Source of the DNA: Azolla caroliniana
Taxonomy: Eukaryota > Polypodiophyta
Reading direction: 5' to 3'
DNA: 64,000 nt
Assembly (NCBI GenBank): GCA_043228905.1
Contig: JBHGNT010000020.1
Span: 14,198,001-14,262,000 of the forward strand
This document shows positions 32,240 to 45,406 of this stretch, piece by piece. A program made the position numbers and the translations under genes. The notes beneath the pieces are model-generated. The model was not told the origin of the DNA, did not search any database, and saw only the letters and a program-made list of their open reading frames with translations. Positions within the stretch are counted from its first letter, which is position 1. The number at the start of each line of letters is the position of its first letter.

Positions 32240-35200
32240 TAGAGAACCCACACGCCCCCCCAGGGTGTTAGGGGCTGAAAAGACAGAAAAAATTGTGGTG
32301 CATCAAACGTATGCACACATACTCACATATATTGACAAACATTGTCGAACACTTCCAACTTCTGCGTGTGAGTTCTTTTCTCTATTGTTCAGATAAAGTA
32401 AACGCTCGGGGTTGCTTTTGGTACCCCCCCCACCCCCCTTGCCTACGAAAATACCCCTTATGTCTTCAAACAAGCATGAGAAATACACATAAACCCCCCT
32501 CCCTAACAATAATGATATCGTTTTCAAGCCTTGAGTTGCGGAAAGCGATCTATAAAACACCATATTTCTAGGAGGTAGATATAAACCTAACAAATGTTTC
32601 ATGATGAACTTGACAACTTGACTCGTACACCATAACCTTCATACCACTAACCGCGTCATCATGTCTATATGTTCATATTTAATAGTAAAAAGCATGCCTT
32701 ACATTATTGTAAGAAGGATTAACACATTATGCTTTAGCATATACTGACATGATTACCTTTGTTGTGCTCCATACAAGTCACTTTGTTTGAATATCTATAT
32801 TTTGAAAGCAAATTGTTATGTGTATGGATCGAGAATAGAACCTCAAAATGATGGTAAACCACCCACTACCAATTCTATGCCATTCATTCAAGAGTTTGCC
32901 TGCTTTTTAGCTCTTTCTCATGCCCTTAGTTGTTATTTATGCAAAGATAACTCAAAAGTTTTCACCAAATGTCCTACTTCAATGTTATTATTACTTCTAG
33001 TAAATATACCTTTAAATAAAGGCATGTACTCTCTTCACATTTTATGTCCGTATTATGACATACCTTTGAATTCTTGGCCATAAAAATTCAATAAAATATC
33101 CCTAGTAGCACATTGATGCCTATACAACCCTTACAAAATATATTGCAAGGCCCCTTTGAAATTTGCAGTCCATTGTACTGTATTGCCACACGATCTCCTG
33201 TAGCACGACCCATGTGAATAAAATCATACATTGTCATCTCATATATCCATAAGCATCAAAATCAAAAGCCAATAGCAAACATATTGTGGAGCTTCTATGA
33301 TTCCAAAGTTAACATGGGTCTTTTCTTGCCATGAAGTTATTAACTTGAGTGTATCCACCCTTTTTTATGGAACCTTTATATGTAGTAATTACAAATGACT
33401 GGTACAACTATGATTAGTTGCAATCAATAATTCAAGTTTTCTCCACTTGGTGCCAGGTGGGAATTACCTAAACCAAGTTGTGACGGTCATTATTAATATG
33501 CATTGATGAACAAAATTTTGTTATTTCTGAACATTCATTAATAATGTCTATACTATTGTTTTAAATTTACACATTGTCTTTTAAATGTTCTTCATTGGCA
33601 ATTAATAAATTACAAAATGATGTTTGGAGTTCGACTTTTATGAAGTTCTTTAACTAAAAAAGTGTCTCTCTTTGAACAATTTGTGATGGTATTGAGGTGT
33701 ATATTTATGTTGTTTCTCGTATGTTTTGTAAGCTCTGTCTTCTGGTGTATGCTATTTACAAATAATGCTTTCATGTCTTATCCACTTTAGATTATGATGA
33801 CTCACAATCTATCGTGCAAAAGTTGAGATCTTTGTGTCTAATTGACAACATTTTACCCTAACAAACACAAAACCAATTATGAAGTTACTATGAGCAAATC
33901 ATGACCATAAATGTACACATGTAGAAATTTACCCTCTGACTTATTGATTTCTACCTTTTCCTTGATGATTGTATGCAATGGAATTTACAGTCGCACATTG
34001 TGTAACACCTTTTGTCATTCACAAACTTATAAGGTCAATTTGGGGAATGAGTAACAATCTTTCAATCATTTCAAAGGCTTGGGTTTTGGAAGAAGAACAC
34101 AATGGCATGATGATATTTGAACTCTTTGTAACAAACAAAGTAGGGGGGATGTGCACATGTAAGAAGGTCAAATGTACAAAGAGACTAGCTCATTTTGTGA
34201 GGTGTGAGTGAGAATATGTAGAAGTACACCATTGAAATATACAAATTTAAGTTTGAATTAACATTTTCGTTTTCGCCCCACTGGAGATTAAAAACATACA
34301 CTCTCCACATTCCATGAATTTCAAAAGCACTAGTGGAAATAAATCAACATAAATGGTGGATTTCTCCACAAATATTAGAATTTATCGTTAGATTATTAAA
34401 TGAGAAAGTAAGATGCCTTATGTTTAAAAGTCGAATTTTAATCCTATATTAATACATGTGTACGTTTTGCTTCCAACTGTTCATGACGTGGCTTCGCATA
34501 ATTTTCTAAGCATGTGCAAAACTAGTAATAATGATAATTACACACAAACAGGTGTTAGGCTATACTCCAAGGACAAGCACCTAGGTCACAAGATTGACCC
34601 AAGAAAAGAAGAAGCACCATAAACCCTTTAGGATGAGGAAGGATATGTTTTTTGCTTTTGTGTTTTTCTAAGCATCGTTATGTTATCATTTCTGATCCTT
34701 GGGTTCTAGCATATGAATTTTATAGAGGCATCTTTTAGAAGGAAAGTGATTATTAATTGTTATTGTGGTGATCTCGAAGTCAATATGTGAATACTTTATA
34801 CAATGACAGAAATTGCATTACATTCATTTCTTCAAGGGTAAACTTTATGCATATAAAGGCAATCCTTTCATATTGTGCATGCAACGCGTTCTCTTCTATT
34901 GTGTCATGACTCGATTTCCACTTCCAACGTTGGTATTTACTATGCATTGAGTACTAAGGTTTGTCAAAATTTAACAATTTTCAAACTTACACATTGTCCA
35001 CAAACATTGTCCACAAAAGTGTAGGAGAAAGTCCTCTTAGCTACATTGCATATATAAAAAAATGTGGTTTTATATATGTTTTAGCTAGAAGACATTTCTG
35101 GTTAAAATGATAATGTTTTAAACTATTCATTTCATATATAAAAGAAGCGAAATTGAACCATTCCCTTGCAACTAACATACAATTGATGTTTGTAAACAAT

Positions 35201-36774
35201 TCCTTCAAAGGGTGGGCATGCAAACAACATGCCTCCTAAGAGTTCACAAAGGATTAAAGAAACTTCGTATCTTATTAGGAGGCTTCTCTATCTCTTTCGT
35301 GGAACATTATTTAGAACAAGAGTATCACAATGCATCTTTATAAATCATTTCATAATCCTTGAGAAGTGCAAACTTTAGAGGCTTCGATTAGCCGCAAGTC
35401 CTTGTCATGATGTATTACCTAATTTATCACATAGGACTTTTATCCTCTCTTCAAACTTTCCTACCATATGGTTCTAGCTACCTCTTGCCCTAACCTCAAA
35501 TATTGGTGATCAACCCCCCCTTGGTAGTCATTCCTTTGGGGCGAAAATGGGGTCCAACATAGACAAAGGCCTATGACATTAATATACATATACATCATAC
35601 ATACATACATACATATGTATGTATGTATATTTATTAAAGAAGAGTAATTAGTCAACCAAGGAAGGCAAGACAAGTAATGAACACAAGACCATCTCCTTAG
35701 GAACAGGAAATTTTTTTAAGGTATAAAGAGCAATACATGTATATGTGTGTATGAAAAAAAGACAGCTTTAAATACAATACTCCGGGCACTCTGTTCAAGG
35801 ATCATTAAGAGAGTTAACTGCCCATAAAAAGAAGAAAGAAAAAATTGAAGGCTTTTAAAGACAAGTTTAATCTTGAAAGGAAAAGAGAGGAAAAGAGATT
35901 TGACCCAAATAATGACTACAACAAAGTGCTCCTCAAAAACACTCTCAAGAATCATGATGAAGAGAAAAAAATCTTGTTATGTTAATTACAATGAGGGGGT
36001 TTTTTCATAGCCATTATTGTTAGGTTATTCTTTTCCGTTTGGGAGACCTCTCTTTTGCTTTTCACCCCATTTTCACAGAAAAAAAACTGGCCATGAAAAT
36101 GTTAAGTGAAGATGAAAAAGAAAATTTGACACAAATGTCTTCTGTTCTCTCCTTTTTTTTGCTACCTAGAGAGGGGGGGTCATAGTCAAGTAATACAAAT
36201 TCTTCTCATTCTTTTTCTCTTGCTTTTTTGCTTTTCTTGTAGCCCTTTCAGAACAACCCTTCTTCACCTCTTTTTGTGTTTAGGCAAGTCTGAAAAACAA
36301 AATGGTTTGTGACCCACAACCTTAGATTGTTTGGTTTGACATAGTAACGACCTTTTTGGTTTGAGATATTCACCAAAATGTCTGTATATAGTGAGTGAAG
36401 ATCTAATAAAAATCTCCACCATATCCAAAGCTTGGTGTGTATGAGTATTTTAATTCCTTTACATATCACCTCATATCGCCATGGAAACATTTCCAATCAG
36501 AAAACGCATGAAACTGGTCAACCGCAATTTGAGCTTATTGAGGTATCTATAAATGTAGATATACTTCTCCAGCTTCCATTTTCTCTTCTTCCGCTGTGAA
36601 ATTCAGCTTGACTGTAAGCATACCTCCATTTTTGTCTTGAAGCTCAAAACAGCTCAGTACCCTCTCTACCGTTGGCCATGATCATATCCATCGTGAAAAA
36701 CCCATCCTTGTTTCAGCATTTTCTTTTTCATTGTTGCACTTTCCTCAAATTCTTCCATGAATTGGCATATTCTT
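32240..36774. other. Gene-free interval between PheRS and PIP5K
   Basis: 4.5 kb of AT-rich DNA with scattered homopolymer and tetranucleotide repeats. No coding exon, LTR or transposase motif found. ORFs such as 32787-33083 and 33969-34211 lack recognisable features. The last few hundred bases should contain the PIP5K 3' UTR. Confidence 0.45.
35597..35630. repeat. Palindromic (CATA)n/(TATG)n tetranucleotide array
   Basis: ATACATACATACATAC is followed by its own reverse complement around a central CATATG, giving a near-perfect inverted repeat of about 34 bases. Confidence 0.9.
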
Positions 36775-39700
36775 TTATGTCTTTTCTCGGAAAATGTCTC
36801 TTATGAATAGTTGAAACCTTTTGGAGTACAGTTCAGGGTCTACTGCTGATATGGAGAGGGAATCAAATTGTATTGATTTATAGGCATGTTCTAGCCTCTT
36901 GCCCATATCATATTCTTGTAAGATATCAATGATCCCAAAGTATAACCGCACCTCAAAAACTTCAACATTCCCATCCTTGAGCTTTCGAGAGGCAATAGCA
37001 GGCATGTTAGAACCTATTTGAATAATGCACCTGAAAAAAGGAACGAGATATTGTTTTACGCTTTAGCATATTGCAAAAGCAGGTAGAACTAGATGTTTTG
37101 CATTTTTAGTCATTTTAACTACATTACCTATCCTTTTCCCACGTTGGCGGTTTGTCTTTTGTATATGTCTGTGTAGCAGTCGATATGAGATGAGCCTGCT
37201 CCTTCAAGCTCTTAATCTCTTGAGGTCCTATTGAAAAAAAACAAGAACGTACACTTGAAATTAAAAATGCTTCCATAATGCAAACCCAGAAAAATGTCAC
37301 ACAATCAGAGGAAATGTTCATAAAACAAATAAGGAAGAATTTAAAGACAAAAAAATCATTGTTACATCCGAATATCAGGATATATTTCAAGATACATGGA
37401 TAATGCACTAACCTAGGGAAAAAAATACCATTAATGGAAGTGAGAATAGATATGGGCGAATTTGAAATACGAAAAATATACATCATTACTAGCTTTTTCA
37501 AATTGTCACACAGTAATAGATTAAAATAAAAAATCATTAATGAGTTACAATAATGGTAATAGAAATATGCCACCAATAAAAGCTCAAGAATCACTACACG
37601 AATATCAACAAATGAATCAATAGATGTAAAAAGAACACACAAACACACCATTGTTGAATTCAGATTTTGAAGTTGTTGATTTGCTGAAATGAACTCCCAG
37701 CAACAGGCTATAATCCATTATATGTTCCAATTCTAGAAACTTACAATCTTTGGAAATTTGTCTGGAGCCAAATTACAAATTACAGTTAATATCAGTTACA
37801 TGAGTGAAAGTTAAAGCCTGCTTCACATAGAAGAAGAGAAAAGACTCAAAAACGTACTCTAAGACAATATGTTTCCAAGACGTATCCAGTTGAAATACAA
37901 GATCCAAATCAAGATCTTTTAACGTGGTCCCATAGTCTGTGTCAGATTCTCTTTCAGTAGATCGACCTTGAGAAGAACCCTTCAAGTCGAATTTTCGATG
38001 GATCCGAGATTCACTAGATACAACATTTCCCATCACCATAAAGCGAACCTAGTGAATAATAGACTTCCTCAAAATCAACTCAACATTTCATGAAAAATAA
38101 AAACCATAATAGTTGGAATTGATTGGAACAAACAAAAATCTATTATTTATTACATACCTTTGGACCAGTTGCAGGCTTGATCCTATGCAATCCAAAAAAC
38201 CTTGTAAGCAATGTATTCTTATTCGTTTGTACATGATCATAATACCGTGGAAGCATTTTCAAGAGAGCCTGATTGACAAGATGCAAAATAAAAGACAGAC
38301 AATAAGCACAAAAGTAAATGGAAAATGAAATAATGTTCAAATAAGAAAAACAGTATACATACCTTGACCTCAACTTTTCGAAGGGTTTTGATTATGAAAC
38401 GTTCATTATGAGAGATATAAAAGATACTTCCACTCTTCCCGGGTGAAGATAACTCTCTCAATCCCTCATTTCCACATATAGAAAGCATGTACTCAGCAGC
38501 ATCAATGCTGAAAGTTTCCCTCAAATGCCTGAAAGAGCAAATAAAGAAACATATTTGATCAAAACATTGTTATCTGTTAATAAATATGGATAGAAATGAA
38601 GAAAGATTCAATTTTCATGCACAGCCTTGGGTCGTCTCTTAATACTAATGTATCTTTTCTTGGAAAAAAAAAAGAGAAAGATTCAATAGGCATTGTGTTA
38701 TATTGTAAGTGAGCAAAATAATACTATGAACTACAGATATGAATGGCCAAAGTATTGCGTAGCCCGACTCTACATCACATCCTAGAGTATTGTAATACTC
38801 CACCTATACATTAATGTGCACATTACTATTGCTACAATGAACGAAAATAATGCCTTAACAATGAATATTATGATTGAGCAAAATTTTGTCCATATTGATC
38901 ATTACAGCATAGAACTACTAAAATTTGTATGATATTAATACTGACCGGAAGACTAGAGGGCAGTAATCCTTCCATTTGAAGTCGGTAGATGAATGAGAAG
39001 GAGTAAGTTGAGATCCTTCTCGAGGGAAGTTCATTCGGATCCGCGCTTTCAGCCCAAAATCAGTCAGGACAAGTTTCCTCCGCGGTTTTGGTGTAACATT
39101 CCCAACAGAATATCTACATATACACGGTTAGACATAAAAAAAAAGACACTTGCACAGATGAGAATAAAACTGTATTTCATATGATATTTAGTGTGTTTTT
39201 TTACCTGATTCCTAACTGCAAATTTAGCATGAAGTCGTAGCTTCTGTGGCCTTTGTAGATGACTTCTCCAGGCAGTTTTTTTTGTTGGTTGCCACGTGTC
39301 TCTTCTAAAACCCCTACTTTGCTTTTGAGCTCTCCATGAGATGCATCAAAACACCTTGAAAGACTCTCTTCTTTCAAACTTCCACATCTGCAAAGCCTAT
39401 CTAAGAAGTTATTTCCCTCTCCATTAACCATGAGTTGTCTAAATTGATCAGTAGGGAAGCTTTGAGTCATCTTCCTAATCTCTCTAGGCATGTGAGAAGG
39501 AGAACAAACTTTAGGTCTATTATAAGACCCAACCACATTAGAAGATTCCATTTCTTCATCAATAACGAAACAACCTTCTCCGTAAAGATCGCGATCTTTA
39601 TCAGACAGTTCTGTATACTCTTGTAAACACAGTTTCTCTTGCAAGAAGTGGGTATCTGAAGGTATGAACCTTCCTTTGCCAAATTTAGAGCCTTTCTTCC

Positions 39701-40619
39701 AATTTCCAAAATAAGAACTACCATCAGCCCATGTATATACACCGTGGCCATCAGCTAAACCATCCACCCAATGGCCATCATACTTATCTCCGCATGACCA
39801 CATCAGCATACCTCTTCCACTCATCATTCCATTCTTCCATTTCCCATAGTATTCATTCCCATTGCTCCAACTATATCTCCCTTGACCTTCTGGTAAATCC
39901 CATTTCCATGACCCTTCATAAATATCACCATTTGCATACATTTTCCTTCCAAAACCATGTTTCTTGTTAAGAATCCAATTGCCTTTGTATACAGACCCAT
40001 CCGGACTTTTCAATGTACCTACACCATGAAGATTTCCTGCCATGATTTCTCCTTCGTAGAATGTTCCTGAAGGCCAAGAAGCTTTACCCCATCCACTTAT
40101 TTGCTCGTCAAATCCAAATTCTCCTTCACATACACCATTATCTGACCATTTACTATTGTGCTCTGTTTCTCCCCTGTTCTTCTCGTTCAAGCCAAGGAAG
40201 AGATTCTCACAACTTAGGCTGTGTTTCTTCTTCTTATTCTTCTTAATCTTATTCTTCTTCTTCTTCTTCTTCTTGTGGCAAGGATTGCTAATAATTTTCT
40301 TCTCAAAATGGTAAGGTTCATCCGTTTGGGCATGAATTAAGTCTAAGCCATTATTGAAACTATCACTATTATCGTTACTATCGTTGTTATTATTTTCTTC
40401 ATCTTCTTCTTCTTCTTCTTCTTCTTCATCATCTACATGAGCTACTGGTCCAGACATACAAAAAAGACCACTAGGGATGGTTTTCCTATGTGCCAAAACA
40501 CTTCTTTTGGGTTGATTAGATTGTAGCTCACCCAAGAAGCTCTTCATTACCTCTACATATTGATACACATTCACTGCTTTAGACACATCCAATGCCTCTT
40601 TAATGGATCCTCCTACCAT
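36775..40619 (-). CDS. PIP5K: Phosphatidylinositol-4-phosphate 5-kinase with MORN repeats, 8 exons
   Basis: Makes PtdIns(4,5)P2 at the plasma membrane. Exons on the minus strand: 40619-39205, 39113-38946, 38528-38363, 38268-38158, 38048-37858, 37761-37649, 37227-37128, 37030-36775. They have GT-AG borders and sum to 2520 bases, 839 codons plus stop. Seven MORN repeats (about 164-317; YxGxWxxGxxxGxG type) mark the plant subfamily B architecture. The kinase begins near 455 ([18 protein letters not shown]), with ATP-site Lys575 (FIIKT), LKGS at 642-645, MDYSLLLG at 699-706, and FGIIDILQ (Asp790). The activation-loop part KRLEHAYKS carries Glu802, the residue associated with PI4P rather than PI5P specificity. 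Residues 63-80 are an acidic Glu/Asp/Asn run and 115-132 a Lys-rich run, both encoded by GAA/AAG triplet repeats. The spacer between MDYSLLLG and the activation loop is short (about 55 residues). Confidence 0.96.
40250..40435. repeat. Two TTC/CTT triplet-repeat tracts inside PIP5K exon 1
   Basis: (TTC)n-type runs at about 40254-40275 and 40400-40428 on the plus strand encode, on the minus strand, the Lys-rich and Glu-rich tracts of PIP5K. The reading frame differs: AAG/AAA for Lys, GAA for Glu. Confidence 0.9.
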
Positions 40620-41282
40620 GGAAATACAAAATGCAGATCAATAGAATGGGTCTAAAGAGAGAACTGTAGTCCAGCTGTGGTTTGAATCATAAATATGCAA
40701 GTAGTATAGGTGGGTAATGGTGTGAAAAAATCACATGTACAAGGCACTGTTGTAGTGAGATTAGTGTTGAGAGAAAGATAATAGGTCAATGTGTGAGTGA
40801 AAGCAGCTGTCTTTCTGTAGACATTCTCTGTGAAAGGGGCTAGAAGAAGAACGAGAGAAAGAAAGAACGAAGAGGATGATGGCGATGGTGAAGAAGAGCA
40901 AGTGGGAGTAATAAATAAATAAATAAAGGGGTGCAAGAATTGCTCAAAAATAGGGAAGGATCTTTTGCATGAGAGGCAATGAACCCATTTCACACAGAGC
41001 AGAGCAGAGGGTAAAAGAAGATCCAGAAATGAAGAGATTTCTTTGAATGGAATAAATGATATAGCTGAGAAAGCGGGGAGGCAGAGCAGAGTCTTCTCAG
41101 AGAGAGAAGAAATAAGAATACAGAGCTTTATGAAGCCAATTCTCAGAGAGCCAGAGAGGAGGAGGAGGAAGATACAGAAATGAGGGAATTACTTTGCATA
41201 GAATAATGATATAGCAGAGAGAAGGAAAATACTCTCGCACACTAAATGAACAGGGATGGAGGAACAGGGGAGAAGAAAACTT

Positions 41283-41319
<37 letters not shown>

Positions 41320-41600
41320 GGCGGAGGAAAAGGAGGTTATTTCTTCTTTCTTCTTCTGTGTCTGTCCGAGAGGGGAGGGGGGGGGGGGGTTATTATGGCT
41401 GGGCCTCTTTACTTGGAGACGTTCCCATCGAAAAAACACAGAGAAAGATAGAGAGAGAGATGGGGGAGCATTTCCTTCTGACTGGCTCTTTTTTGCTTCT
41501 CTCTCTCTCTCTCTCTCTCCACAACTTGCGTTCCCCTGCGATCACAAAACACAGAGCACAAGGCACATGATGATGTAGACTCTTTTTGGGAAGAGCTCAG
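40620..41600 (-). promoter_or_regulatory. PIP5K 5' region, GA/CT-rich, with a local duplication
   Basis: Upstream of the PIP5K ATG the DNA is rich in GAGA tracts (41287-41314, and CT at about 41500-41520) and poly-G (about 41379-41389). A roughly 145-bp local duplication pairs about 41027-41080 with about 41172-41222 (CAGAAATGA...TTTG.AT.GAATAA..GATATAGC). GAGA/CT-rich 5' UTRs and promoters are common in plants and bind BPC/GAGA factors. The transcription start is not resolved. Confidence 0.45.
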
Positions 41601-41602
41601 AA

Positions 41603-42217
41603 GAGAGAGAGAGAGAGAGAGAGAGTGTGTGTGTGTGTAGAGAGAGAGTGTGTGTTTTCTGCTGTGTGTCTGAGTAGAGAGAGAGAGAGTGTGTGTGTGT
41701 GTGTAGAGAGAGAGTGTGTGTTTTCTGTTGTGTGTGTCTGAGTAGAGAGTGTGTGTGTGTGTGTGTATGTCTGACTGGGTCGAGAGAGAGAGAGACTGTG
41801 TGTGTGTCTGAGTAGAGAGAGAGAGAGAGTGTGTGTGTGTGTGTATGTGTGTCTGAGTAGAGAGAGAGAGAGAGTGTGAGTGTGTGTGTCTGAGTAGAGA
41901 GAGAGAGAGAGACTGTGTGTGTGTCTTAGTAGAGAGAGATCGAGTGAACGTGTGTGTATAGAGAGAGAGAGAGAGAGAATGAGTGAGTGAATGTGTGTGT
42001 GTGTGTGTGTCTCGGTAGAGAGAGAGAGTGTGTGTGTGTGTCTCGGTAGAGAGAGAGAGTGTGTGTGTGTGTGTATCTGAGTAGAGAGAGAGCGAGTGAA
42101 TGTGTGTGTCTTAGTAGAGAGAGAGCGAGTGAATGTGTGTGTATAGAGAGAGAGAGAGAGAGAATGAGTGAGTGAATGTGTGTGTCTTAATAGAGAGAGA
42201 GCGAGTGAATGTGTGTG

Positions 42218-42259
<42 letters not shown>

Positions 42260-42620
42260 CAGTGAGTGAATGTGTGTGTTTGTGTCTCTGAGTAGAGAGA
42301 GAGTGTGTGTGAGTGAAGTGCGTATGTTTGAGTAGAGAAGAGAGTGTGTTGTGTATGTCTGAGTAGAGAGAGAATGTGTTGTGTGTGTCTGTCTGAGTAG
42401 AGAGAGAGTGGAGTGAAGTAAAGAGAATGTGTAGAGGGACAAACAATCGTATGTTTGTGTGTGACAGTAGAGAGAGAGACTGACTGTGATTGTATGTGAA
42501 AGTGTGGAGTGAGAGAGAGAGAGTCTGTGTGTGTGTGTGTGAGAGTGAAAGAGAGAGAGAGAGAGAGAGAGAGGCATTGAGTGTCTGAGTGAAGAGAGAG
42601 AGAGATGGGGTAGATAGAGA
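41603..42620. repeat. 1-kb block of alternating (GA)n and (GT)n arrays
   Basis: Purine (AG)n runs alternate with (TG)n runs, separated by a recurring joint TCTGAGTAGAGAG / TCTCGGTAGAGAG / TCTTAGTAGAGAG. The unit is about 30-75 bases and repeated more than a dozen times. The minus-strand reading gives a spurious 391-codon Ser/Leu/His/Thr ORF. It lies 1-2 kb upstream of PIP5K. Confidence 0.95.
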
Positions 42621-42915
42621 CTATCCAATATGATAATGCATGATGCATCTATCGATGTAGCCAAATATAGAGAGGGAGAGAGAAAGAGAAAGAGAGTGCC
42701 ACTACTTTTATCACTTATTATACCCCTCCCTCCAATTTGGCCATTTTTTTCCTCCTTGATAAAGCCTCTCAAAGACGGATAAGATCGGTTGGCACCTCTA
42801 TAGCTTTGGCCAAGAGATTTTGCATGACGCGCGTATTTCTCGTGTGAACATGGTTATTGTGGTCCTACGTTGACGACCAAACCCTAGTTATGAATTCCAC
42901 TAGACGAGTTTCTAG

Positions 42916-42932
42916 AAACCCTAAACCCTAAC
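42916..42932. repeat. Short interstitial telomere-type motif
   Basis: AAACCCTAAACCCTAAC, two and a half plant telomere units. It is too short for a telomere. It could be a telo-box, but no gene was recognised next to it. Confidence 0.8.
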
Positions 42933-43144
42933 TACCATTGAATCGGACTACAGTGTCCAAAATCAGGCGGGTCACTTAGCAGACAACACCCAAAAATCCA
43001 TCTTCATGTTATTACAAATTTAAGTGGAGAGGCAACAATAAATTGTCTATTGTCCTTTGAAGAGGTTGCAGAGAGGCCGATGAGCCTATGTCAAACAGAT
43101 ACATACGATACACATGTTCACTCAATCAAGAAACGAACAATTTT

Positions 43145-43146
<2 letters not shown>

Positions 43147-43182
<36 letters not shown>
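43147..43182. repeat. (GA)n microsatellite
   Basis: Uninterrupted GA dinucleotides, about 18 units. Confidence 0.95.
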
Positions 43183-43184
<2 letters not shown>

Positions 43185-45232
43185 GAAAGGGGTTAAAAAT
43201 AACTTCTACGGAGAGGTCACTAGGTTTTTGCAGTTGTCTACCACCTCTCTTTGCGTTAAATGTATTTCTTCTTACATACATAATGCAAAGCAAGGAATCA
43301 AGACATAAGAACAAGAATCCATCAATCACAACCTTCTTACTGCTCCCTCCTCGAAGGTAAATCAACAATAAGAAAGTTGCTTGGGGGTTTTGCTTCTCAG
43401 ACAACGATTTCCTTAACCTTTGGTCTCTACTTCTTGCTCCATGGCAAAATAGTGAACTTCGAATCACATCAATCACTTCCTAACCAATTACATGCACCCC
43501 TCTTGCTTTTCGCTTTTTTACTCTTCGAGAGAACCTTTTCCAAATCGTCATAATAAAGAACCCATAGACACCGATAAACAAGCATTCCCACACTTGCTTT
43601 TTGTTTTTATGGACTAAGGTAAAAAGGTACAAAATAAAGAACCTTTTGATCCCCTCCCCCCTCCCTTGGCCGCATGCTTTTTAGACCGACCCTTTTCTAA
43701 TCGTTCTCCTTCTAGGTCAAGAAATAAAAAAGGTTAAATAGGAAACATCGGCTTTTGCTTTGCGTTTTGCTTTTTTGGCAATCTTTCTTTCAAGGTCGAG
43801 GTATCTTGTTTGTTTTATTTGTTTTGCTTTTTTGGTTAGGGCCTTTTTCCGACTCCTCTTCCCAAGGCCATAAAATATAAATACTAGTGGCCTTCTAAGT
43901 GGTCAAGTGTGTGGAATCTAAAAGAAAAAGTATGATAAAAATGGATATTTTTAGATTTTCTAGCATTGTAGTGCTATTTAACTGGAGACCGAGTTTAGGC
44001 CGAACACATTTCCACCAACCTAAAAAAATAATCTTAGTCTTTATACAAGGGAATAGTATGTGTTCTCATGACTCTTGGGCGAAAAGAGTAGATTAACTAT
44101 TTCTCAACTCACAATTGGATAAATGCTAATAGCATCTAGATGAGCCTTTGAACTTGCAATAACTTGGGGTATAATAATAAATAACCCATGCGGAAAAATA
44201 TTCTTTGTAGCTTTATTTCGAACAAGTAAACATGGATTTTGTCATTGGCTAGTATGTAGAAAAATAAAACAGAGGATTCTTCAGTTACTTTCATTACATT
44301 GCACTTTAGAAGAGATAAATAGATATATTATCAACATATGTGGGAGATCGAATACGATCTATAAGACCAGAGTGCCCCCATGGAGAGTATCGACACACTA
44401 ATAGATATATCACATATATATAGGTAGGTAGGTAGACAATTAGATAGATAGCCGAGTTATAGGTAGACCAACAAATACATAGAACGTCCATGTAAAGGGC
44501 AAACCAAAATACAATCTTTGTATTGGGTGGGAGATAAGGAGATAGAGACATCGATAAAAGAAGACAAATAAAATTGCACACATATCATTAGGTTGTGTGG
44601 AGCTTGTAGTGTATTCAATCAAGAATAGTCATAAAGACAACATTTAAGAATTGCATTAAACTTTAAGATGGGGTTTTAGCTATTATTAACCATCTTGAGG
44701 TGGGAAACAAGAAGGTAGGGGTTATTTTGGGGGTTGGGGAGGAGGTGATTTTGATGGAAATCTGGTCTTTCATCATTATGGCCTTTTGTTTCACCTCTAC
44801 CTCTATCTCTCTCTATGTACAGATACATATATCATACAATGTTTTCCATCATTACGATCATGGATTCCGACAATAAATGAGCCTCTCCCTCTACTACAAC
44901 TTCATTATGTAACCTCAAAATTTTCAATCATCACCATCATGGATGGATTCCTTTCTTTGGCCATTTTGGAACTTGGTAGAGTAAATGACCCCCCCCCTCC
45001 CCTCTCACTCTCTCAGTCTATCTCTCAACCTTTGCTAAGTATTCACATTGGGTCACTCGCTTACTTGCCCATCAATCCATTCCCTTTCCGTTGCATCATG
45101 AAGATTTCCACGATTCCATGCACTAGAAATAGATGATGTCATCTTTGCTACACTCTTCTTCATATTGTCACCCTCACCCCCCACAAACCAACTTTTGACT
45201 TTCAATCACTTCCATCCCTCCCAAGGTACATC

Positions 45233-45406
45233 GATGATATGAAGATGTAAAGGACTTCCTTCTACTATAGGAATCTATCCCCTTTGTTGATCGATGTATG
45301 GAACGATGATACAAAGATGGAAAGGACTTCTACTGTAGGAATCTAACACATGCGTACAAAATAATGATAAAGAGATGTAAACGAGTTCTAATTTAGGAAT
45401 CTATCC
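45233..45406. repeat. Imperfect 60-70 bp tandem repeat, three copies
   Basis: Units carrying GATGTAAAGGACTTC..CTAC..TAGGAATCTA begin near 45235, 45305 and 45364, with diverged ends. Confidence 0.75.

Noticed and set aside
41597-42772. 391-codon minus-strand ORF rich in Ser, Leu, His and Thr
   Set aside because: It is simply the translation of (CT)n and (CA)n arrays, which lack stop codons in that reading. The overlapping ORFs in the other frames have the same cause.
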